Shown here: positions 58,494 to 64,000 of the stretch, in pieces
Numbering within the stretch: the stretch's first letter is position 1
How the letters are laid out: the number at the start of each line of letters is the position of its first letter
Assembly: GCA_913055625.1 (NCBI GenBank)
Contig: CAJXJW010000002.1
Span: forward strand, 1 to 64,000
DNA: 64,000 nt
Direction of reading: 5' to 3'
From: an uncultured Pseudomonadota bacterium
GTDB lineage: Bacteria > Pseudomonadota > Gammaproteobacteria > Steroidobacterales > Woeseiaceae
Notes under the pieces: generated by a model
Database searches by the model: none
The model's input: only the letters and a program-made list of their open reading frames with translations
Told to the model about the DNA's origin: nothing
Position numbers and translations under genes: made by a program

Positions 58494-60758
58494 ATGGTTG
58501 CCGCAAAGAAAAACCTGCCGATTTCGCGCCGCACGTTCATCGCCGGCACGGCCGGCGCCGGCGCCGTCATGGGGCTCGGCGTGCTGCTGCCGGGCTGCAC
58601 GCGCGAGGAGGCCGCGACGGAGATGGCGGCGAGCGGCCCGGCGACGGCGTTCGCGCCGACCGTGTGGTTCGAGCTCGCCCCCGATGGCCGCGTGCACATC
58701 AACATCGCCAAGGCCGAGATGGGCCAGCACGTCGGCACCGCGCTCGCGCGCATCCTCGCCGACGAGCTCGGCGCCGACTGGAACACCGTGTCCATCACCT
58801 ATGTCGACAGCGACCCGAAGTGGGGCTACATGGTGACCGGCGGATCGTGGTCCGTGTCGACGACGTTCGAGCAGTTCTCGCGGGCCGGCGCCGCCGGTCG
58901 CACCGTCCTCGTCGATGCCGGCGCGGCATTGCTGGGTGTCGACGCGGCCGACTGCACGGCCGCGGATGGCGCGGTCAGTGGCGGCGGCCGCTCGGTGCCG
59001 TTCGCGGAGATCGTCGCGGCAGGTGGCCTCGACCGTGCGTTCTCCGACGAGGAACTGGCCGCGCTGCCGATCAAGGCGCCGTCGGACCGCGACCTCATCG
59101 GCAAGCCCGTGACCTCGCTCGACGTCGCAGCGAAAAGCCGCGGCACCGCCGTGTACGGCCTCGATGTCGAGCTCCCGGGCATGGTGTACGCGCACCCGCT
59201 GGTGCCGCCAACCCGCTACGGCAGCCGCATCCGCTCGGTCGACGACTCGGCCGCGAAAGACATTCCGGGATACCGGCAGACGCTGGCGCTGACCGACCCG
59301 AGCGAGCTGTTCCAGGGCTGGGCGGTCGTCGTCGCGGACAGCTTCCCGGCGGCGATGCGGGCGGCCGAGGCCGTCGTCGTCGACTGGGAAGCGGGGCCGA
59401 CGGCGTCGGTATCCGAGGCCGACCTGCTGGCCGAGGGGCAGGCACTCGTCGACGCCCGCGATACCGGCGTGCTGGTGGTCGACGACGGCGACGTTGCTGG
59501 CGCGCGAGCCGGCGCGGCGAAGGTGCACACCGCGACGTACCGCACGTCGACGGCGCTGCACTTCACGCTCGAGCCGCAGAACGCGCTGGTGGAGTTCCGT
59601 GACGGCAAGTGCCACGTGCACGCCGGCAACCAGTGGCAGTCGCTGATCCTCCCCGCGCTCGCGAAGGCGCTGGAGATGCCGGAGTCCGACATCGTGCTGC
59701 ATCAGTACTACCTCGGCGGCGGTTTCGGACGGCGGCTGTTTGGCGACCAGATGATCCCGGCGGCGCTCGCCGCGCGGGAACTCGGCAAGCCGGTGAAGCT
59801 CGTGTTCTCGCGGCCGGCGGACAGCCGTTTCGACTGCGTGCGTTCCGCGACCGTCGCGAGGCTCGATGCTTCGTTCGACGCTGCGGGCAAACTGACCGGC
59901 GTCGAGCACGCCGCCGCGGCCGGCTGGCCCACGCTGGCGATGGCGCCGGGCTTCCTCGCGGACGGCGTCGACGGCAACGGCAAGTTCGATACGTTTTCGA
60001 TCAGCGGCGCGGACCACTGGTATACGCTGCCGACGCACCGCGTCCGCGCGATCAACAACACGCTCGCGCAGGAGACGTTCCTCCCGGGCTGGCTCCGGGC
60101 GGTCGGCCCCGGCTGGATCGGCTGGAGCGTCGAGAGCTTCAACGACGAAGTGGCCGGGATACTCGGCGAGGACCCGGTGGCGTTCCGTCTCGCGCGCCTC
60201 GACGGCGCCGGCAAGAACGCCGGCGGGCCGCCGAAGGCCGTGGGCGGCGCGAAGCGGCTGGCCGCCGTGCTCGAGGACGTCGCGGAACGGTCGAACTGGG
60301 GCCGCGAGCTTCCGGCCAACGAGGGCATGGGCGTCGCCGTCAGCCATGGCCAGGAACGGGGCATGCCGACGTGGACCGCCTGTGTCGCGCACGTCGCGGT
60401 CGACCCGGCGTCGAAGAAGATCACGGTGAAGAAGATCTGGCAGACGATCGACTGTGGCACCGTCGTCGACCCGAACGGCGCAATGGCGCAGGCAGAGGGC
60501 GCGACGCTCTGGGGCCTGAGCCTCGCGCTGCACGAGGGAACGGCGTTCGAGAACGGCCAGGTTCGCGATACGAACCTCGACACTTACACGCCGCTCCGCA
60601 TGCTTGACGTGCCGGAGCTCGATCTCAAGTTCATGGAGAGTACCGAGTTCCCGACCGGACTCGGCGAGCCGCCGCTCATCGCGGTGCCGCCGGCGATCGG
60701 TAACGCGGTCTACGCGGCGACGGGCAAGCGGGTCCGGGATCTCCCCATACGCCTCTGA
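58494..60758 (+). CDS. iorB: Molybdopterin-binding large subunit, isoquinoline 1-oxidoreductase-like, Tat-exported
   Basis: The 754-residue protein has a twin-arginine signal (ISRRTFIAGTAGAGAVMGLGVLL...). The molybdopterin-binding halves include LEPQNALVEF, LGGGFGRRLFGDQM, PGWLRAVGPGWIGWSVESFNDE and TIDCGTVVDPNGAMAQAEGA. The catalytic Glu lies in GLGEPPLIAVPPAIGNAV (GVGE motif). GGGGAGG precedes the ATG at 58494. It probably hydroxylates an N-heterocycle or oxidises an aldehyde in the periplasm, passing electrons through IorA to a cytochrome. Cofactor (XdhC-like) maturation genes are not in the window. Confidence 0.92.
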   Translation: MVAAKKNLPISRRTFIAGTAGAGAVMGLGVLLPGCTREEAATEMAASGPATAFAPTVWFELAPDGRVHINIAKAEMGQHVGTALARILADELGADWNTVSITYVDSDPKWGYMVTGGSWSVSTTFEQFSRAGAAGRTVLVDAGAALLGVDAADCTAADGAVSGGGRSVPFAEIVAAGGLDRAFSDEELAALPIKAPSDRDLIGKPVTSLDVAAKSRGTAVYGLDVELPGMVYAHPLVPPTRYGSRIRSVDDSAAKDIPGYRQTLALTDPSELFQGWAVVVADSFPAAMRAAEAVVVDWEAGPTASVSEADLLAEGQALVDARDTGVLVVDDGDVAGARAGAAKVHTATYRTSTALHFTLEPQNALVEFRDGKCHVHAGNQWQSLILPALAKALEMPESDIVLHQYYLGGGFGRRLFGDQMIPAALAARELGKPVKLVFSRPADSRFDCVRSATVARLDASFDAAGKLTGVEHAAAAGWPTLAMAPGFLADGVDGNGKFDTFSISGADHWYTLPTHRVRAINNTLAQETFLPGWLRAVGPGWIGWSVESFNDEVAGILGEDPVAFRLARLDGAGKNAGGPPKAVGGAKRLAAVLEDVAERSNWGRELPANEGMGVAVSHGQERGMPTWTACVAHVAVDPASKKITVKKIWQTIDCGTVVDPNGAMAQAEGATLWGLSLALHEGTAFENGQVRDTNLDTYTPLRMLDVPELDLKFMESTEFPTGLGEPPLIAVPPAIGNAVYAATGKRVRDLPIRL

Positions 60759-60778
60759 AGGAGGGTACTCTCGACGGC

Positions 60779-62230
60779 ATGGCGTCAGTATTTGGGCAAT
60801 ACGACGGTGCGAACTTCTACGACGAACTGGTCGGGAAAGACGGAGAGCCGCGTCCGCACGCCCGGCTGATTGCCGATTTCCTGTCCGGCCTCACACCCGA
60901 CGAGGTCGTCGACCGCCAGCACGCGGTCGACAGCACGATCATGGACATGGGTATCAGCTTCACGATCTACTCGGAAGGCGACAACATCGATCGTGCGTGG
61001 CCGCTGGACCTGATCCCCCGCATCATGACCGGGAGCGAGTGGGACCGGGTCGAGCGCGGCCTGGTCCAGCGCGTCATGGCACTGAACCTGTTCATCGACG
61101 ACCTGTACAACGACCGGCGCATCCTGCGCGACAAGGTCGTGCCGGCCGAGCTGATCGACAGTTCGCGGAACTACCTCGAGGCCTGCCGGGGCATCCGGCC
61201 GAAGCACGGCGTGTGGGCGCACATCTGCGGGTCCGACCTCGTGCGCGACGGCGACGGCACGATCTACGTGCTGGAGGACAACCTGCGGGTACCGTCCGGC
61301 GTCTCCTACATGCTGGAGAACCGCAACGTCATCAAGCGCGTCTTTCCCTCGATGTTCCGAAATTACCGTATACGGCCTGTCAGCGAATACCCGTCCGCGC
61401 TGTCGGCGATGCTGAGCTCCATCGCGCCGGACAGCCCGAACGCGAAGCCGGAGGTCGTGGTGCTGACGCCGGGGGTCTTCAACTCCGCGTACTTCGAACA
61501 CAGCTACCTCGCGCGCACGATGGGCGCGGAGCTGGTCGAGGGCAGTGACCTCGTGGTCGGCGACGACGACAGCGTGTACATGCGCACGATCGACGGGCTG
61601 ACGCGCGTCGATACGATCTACCGCCGCATCGACGACACGTTCATCGACCCGGAGGCGTTCCGGCCGGATTCGATGCTCGGCGTGCCCGGCATCATGCGCG
61701 CCTGGCGTGCCGGCAATGTCGCGCTCGCGAACGCGCCGGGCTCCGGCGTCGCGGACGACAAGGTCGTCTACTCCTACGTGCCCGAGATCATCGAGTACTA
61801 CATGGGCGAGGACCCGATCATCCCGAACGTGCCGACGTGGCGCTGCTCCGACCCGAAGCACCTGGACCACGTCATCGAGAACATCGCGGACCTCGTGGTC
61901 AAGCCGGCCAACGAGTCCGGCGGCTACGGCATGCTGGTCGGGCCGCACGCCTCGCGGCGCGAGCACCGCAAGTTCCGCGAACTCCTGAAGGCCGACCCGC
62001 GCAACTACATCGCGCAGCCGACGCTGTCGCTGTCGACCGCGCCTACGTTGTGCGGTGACCGGCTGGAACCGCGGCACCTCGACCTGCGGCCGTTCATCCT
62101 GCAGGGCGACCGCATCACCGTGACGGCCGGCGGACTGACGCGCGTGGCGATGCGCAAGGGCTCGCTCGTCGTGAATTCCTCGCAGGGCGGCGGCAGCAAG
62201 GACACGTGGGTCGTGGAGGGCGACCTCTGA
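60779..62230 (+). CDS. Circularly permuted ATP-grasp family protein (type 2)
   Basis: The 483-residue protein begins VFGQYDGANFYDELVGKDGEPRPH. It contains YSEGDNIDRAWPLDLIPRIM, RVMALNLFIDDLYNDRRIL, GVWAHICGSDLVRDGDG, YVLEDNLRVPSGVSYMLENR, DLVVKPANESGGYGMLVGPHA and TRVAMRKGSLVVNSSQGGGSKDTWV. This is the CP_ATPgrasp_2 signature (DUF404/DUF407). Such enzymes are predicted peptide/amide ligases, working with alpha-E, transglutaminase and sometimes Anbu proteasome-like partners. AAGGAGGG lies 14 nt upstream of the ATG; only 20 bp separate it from iorB. The product is unknown. Confidence 0.95.
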   Translation: MASVFGQYDGANFYDELVGKDGEPRPHARLIADFLSGLTPDEVVDRQHAVDSTIMDMGISFTIYSEGDNIDRAWPLDLIPRIMTGSEWDRVERGLVQRVMALNLFIDDLYNDRRILRDKVVPAELIDSSRNYLEACRGIRPKHGVWAHICGSDLVRDGDGTIYVLEDNLRVPSGVSYMLENRNVIKRVFPSMFRNYRIRPVSEYPSALSAMLSSIAPDSPNAKPEVVVLTPGVFNSAYFEHSYLARTMGAELVEGSDLVVGDDDSVYMRTIDGLTRVDTIYRRIDDTFIDPEAFRPDSMLGVPGIMRAWRAGNVALANAPGSGVADDKVVYSYVPEIIEYYMGEDPIIPNVPTWRCSDPKHLDHVIENIADLVVKPANESGGYGMLVGPHASRREHRKFRELLKADPRNYIAQPTLSLSTAPTLCGDRLEPRHLDLRPFILQGDRITVTAGGLTRVAMRKGSLVVNSSQGGGSKDTWVVEGDL

Positions 62231-63156
62231 TGCTGTCGCGCGCGGCCGAACGCGTCTACTGGCTCGGGCGTTACATCGAGCGCGCCGAGAACACCGCGCG
62301 CATCGTGCAGCAGTACTCGCAGCTCCTGCTCGACCTGCCCGAGGAAGTGGGCGTCGAGTGGCAGGACCTCGTGGCGATCTTCGGTGCCGACGACAATGTC
62401 GAGGCCGCGTCGGCGGGCGCACGCGAGCGGACGATCCTCAACTTCCTGCTGGCCGACCCGTTGAGTTCTAGTTCGCTCGCGCACAGCATCCGCATGGCGC
62501 GCGACAACATCCGGAACTCCCGCGACCTGCTGCCGCAGGAGGCGTGGGAGAACGCGAACGAGCTGCACCAGTACGCGAAAGCGCACCTGTCGTCCGCGTC
62601 GCAGGGCCGGAACCGCTTCGAGATCCTGTCGGACTGCATCGGGCGCTGCCAGCAGATCAACGGCATCCTGATCGGCACGATGAGCCACGCGAGCCCGTTT
62701 CATTTCCTGTCGCTCGGACAGAACATCGAGCGCGCCGACATGACGAGCCGCATCATCGACGTCGCCGCCGCGTACCTGCAGCAGAATGAAGCGCTCGTGA
62801 TGCGCTACGGGTCGACGCTGTGGACGAACGTGCTCAAGTCGGTCAGCGGTTTCCAGATGTACCGCCAGTACTGCCAGCCGGAGGTCGAGGGCATGGCCGT
62901 CATCGACTTTCTCGTCAATGACACGGCGTTTCCGCGCGCGATTGGCGCCTGCATAGAAAGGGCCCGGGCCAATGCCGGGGCGCTGCCCCATGGCGACGCC
63001 GTGCGTGGCTCGCTGGACGAGTTGCTGGCCTTCCTGCCGTCTACGCTGGCGACTGAGCTGGCCGGTGCAGAGGTGTCGCGGCTGATGGACAAGCTGCAGG
63101 TCGAGCTGGCCGGCGTGCACCAGGTCGTCGTCGGCACCTGGTTCCCGCCCGCCTGA
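62230..63156 (+). CDS. Alpha-E domain protein (DUF403)
   Basis: The 308-residue all-helical protein begins MLSRAAERVYWLGRYIERAENTARIV. Further hallmarks are SLAHSIRMARDNIRNSRDLLPQEAWE and FHFLSLGQNIERADMTSRIIDV. This E-rich domain is found fused to or beside circularly permuted ATP-grasps. Its ATG overlaps the ATP-grasp stop (TGATG), so the two are made in stoichiometric amounts. It is thought to assist amide ligation, but its biochemical role is unproven. Confidence 0.95.
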   Translation: MLSRAAERVYWLGRYIERAENTARIVQQYSQLLLDLPEEVGVEWQDLVAIFGADDNVEAASAGARERTILNFLLADPLSSSSLAHSIRMARDNIRNSRDLLPQEAWENANELHQYAKAHLSSASQGRNRFEILSDCIGRCQQINGILIGTMSHASPFHFLSLGQNIERADMTSRIIDVAAAYLQQNEALVMRYGSTLWTNVLKSVSGFQMYRQYCQPEVEGMAVIDFLVNDTAFPRAIGACIERARANAGALPHGDAVRGSLDELLAFLPSTLATELAGAEVSRLMDKLQVELAGVHQVVVGTWFPPA

Positions 63157-63168
63157 GGAAGCATCGCG

Positions 63169-64000
63169 ATGAAGGGCATGCGCTGCCGCTGCGGACAGGC
63201 GGTGTACTTCAACAACCACACCTGCGTGAACTGCGGGCGCCGGCTCGGGTTCGACAGCGGCAAGCTCACGATGCGGGCGGAGCGGGAGCCCGGCGCCGGC
63301 CTGCCGTTTTGCGCGAACCGCGCATCCGCGATCCGCTGCAACTGGCTGACGGCGACCGGCGCGGCCGGCGGCCTGTGCTTGTCCTGCTCGATGAGCCGGG
63401 TGATCCCGTCGCTCGAGAAGCCGGAGAACCACGAACGCTGGCGCAAGCTGGAACAGGCGAAACACCGGCTGGTCTACGACCTCCTGAGACTCGGCCTGCC
63501 GGTGGACCCGCAGCAACTCCGCTTCGAGTTCAAGGAAGACCGGCGCACGAACCCGCACGTCAGTGAGCAGCACGTCTACACGGGCCACGCCTACGGCGTG
63601 ATCACGATCAATGCGGCTGAGGCCGACGAGGTGTTCCGCGAGGAAATGCGCCAGGCGATGAACGAGCCGTGGCGCACCCTGCTCGGCCACCTGCGTCACG
63701 AGTCGGGCCATCACTACTTTCACTTCGTGGTCGACGACACGAACCGCGACGAGGCGCGCCGGCTGTTCGGCGACGAATCGGCGAACTACGACGCGGCGCT
63801 GCAGCACTACTATGCGGACGGGCCGTTGCCGGACTGGAGCGCCAACTTCATCTCGGCGTACGCGACGGCGCACCCCTCGGAGGACTGGGCGGAGTGCTGG
63901 GCGCATTACCTGCACATTCGGTCGGTACTCGAAGTCGCCGTCGATTCCGGCGTATTGAAGGTTTCGCGGCAGGGCAACTGGTACGACCGCTTCGTCGAAC
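63169..64000 (+). CDS. Putative zinc-binding metallopeptidase (Peptidase_Mx type), cut by window end
   Basis: The first 277 residues are visible. An N-terminal zinc ribbon (MRCRCGQAVYFNNHTCVNCGRRLGFD) and a second Cys pair region (FCANR...CNWL...CLSCS) are followed by the metallopeptidase motif HLRHESGHHYFH (HExxH; near residue 181) and DWAECWAHYLHI, with the likely third ligand in the Glu/His of this block. It starts 12 bp after the alpha-E gene and GAGGAAG precedes the ATG at 63169. The peptidase probably acts on, or antagonises, the product of the ATP-grasp system. The last residues and any transglutaminase or Anbu gene lie beyond the window. Confidence 0.9.
   Translation, partial: MKGMRCRCGQAVYFNNHTCVNCGRRLGFDSGKLTMRAEREPGAGLPFCANRASAIRCNWLTATGAAGGLCLSCSMSRVIPSLEKPENHERWRKLEQAKHRLVYDLLRLGLPVDPQQLRFEFKEDRRTNPHVSEQHVYTGHAYGVITINAAEADEVFREEMRQAMNEPWRTLLGHLRHESGHHYFHFVVDDTNRDEARRLFGDESANYDAALQHYYADGPLPDWSANFISAYATAHPSEDWAECWAHYLHIRSVLEVAVDSGVLKVSRQGNWYDRFVE

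Noticed and set aside
58452..60533. 693-codon minus-strand frame opposite iorB
   Set aside because: It is an Arg/His-rich shadow without domains; iorB has all molybdoenzyme motifs.
62005..63915. 636-codon minus-strand frame opposite the alpha-E and peptidase genes
   Set aside because: It is a shadow of two well-recognised genes, with Arg/Val/Ala-rich composition.

Overview
This window is about 64 kb of GC-rich, very densely coded chromosome from a gammaproteobacterium, probably aquatic or marine. Gene order supports this. It carries mutM-rpmG-rpmB-radC-coaBC-dut-pyrE-exonuclease III, rsmD-coaD beside ftsY-ftsE-ftsX and rpoH, dapF-DUF484-xerC-hslV-hslU-DUF971-ubiE-ubiJ-ubiB, algZ-algR-hemC-hemD-hemX-hemY, and torF-glnK-amtB beside ubiK-comM. 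All of these are Pseudomonas/Xanthomonas-like arrangements. The dedicated class GN sortase locus and the TorF porin point to a marine lineage (Woeseia-like groups are one possibility). The exact taxon is not determined.

Layout. 1-1384 is an accessory, lower-GC stretch on the 3' side of a tRNA-Val/tRNA-Ala pair. It holds the start of a DUF222/HNH-type gene under a near-perfect LexA box, two small ORFs that each end inside a conserved hairpin repeat, and a GTAG-type REP. 1602-4097 holds creD, marC and a VOC protein. 4116-10335 is the proteobacterial dedicated sortase system: sensor kinase, response regulator, VIT/vWA sortase substrate, sortase, and an outer-membrane barrel gene overlapping the sortase tail to tail. 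10541-16727 holds a zinc peptidase, two MATE exporters, glutaryl-CoA dehydrogenase, a degenerate DUF962 protein and an OmpA-type lipoprotein. 17136-24769 is division, heat-shock and translation housekeeping. There rpoH carries a perfect CIRCE element and is separated from ftsYEX by an inverted tetR gene with two matched operators. 24881-31562 is cofactor, nucleotide and repair metabolism. 31634-33895 is a TonB-dependent receptor. 33930-42215 is a ten-gene leftward cluster for ubiquinone synthesis, the HslUV protease, XerC and DapF. 42342-49413 holds an orphan ParA, the haem genes and AlgZR. 49673-52544 is the nitrogen module: TorF porin, PII and ammonium channel, behind a sigma-54 promoter and an NtrC site. 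52593-57960 holds ComM, a cytochrome c5, an NhaC antiporter and a phospholipase D-like lipoprotein. 58036-64000 is one rightward run: an isoquinoline 1-oxidoreductase-like pair, a circularly permuted ATP-grasp, an alpha-E protein and a zinc peptidase cut by the window end.

The most interesting items are: (i) the sortase locus, where the only visible substrate ends in LPATA rather than LPxTG and the sensor has a CBM9-like extracytoplasmic domain; (ii) the LexA box on the DUF222/HNH gene next to repeat-bounded cassette-like ORFs; (iii) CIRCE plus TetR operators in the rpoH upstream region; (iv) NtrC/sigma-54 control that takes in an outer-membrane porin with glnK-amtB; (v) the ATP-grasp/alpha-E peptide-ligase-type cluster. 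I found no CRISPR array, complete insertion sequence, prophage or rRNA operon. Eleven convergent gene pairs meet tail to tail, ten of them with 18 bp or less between the stops.
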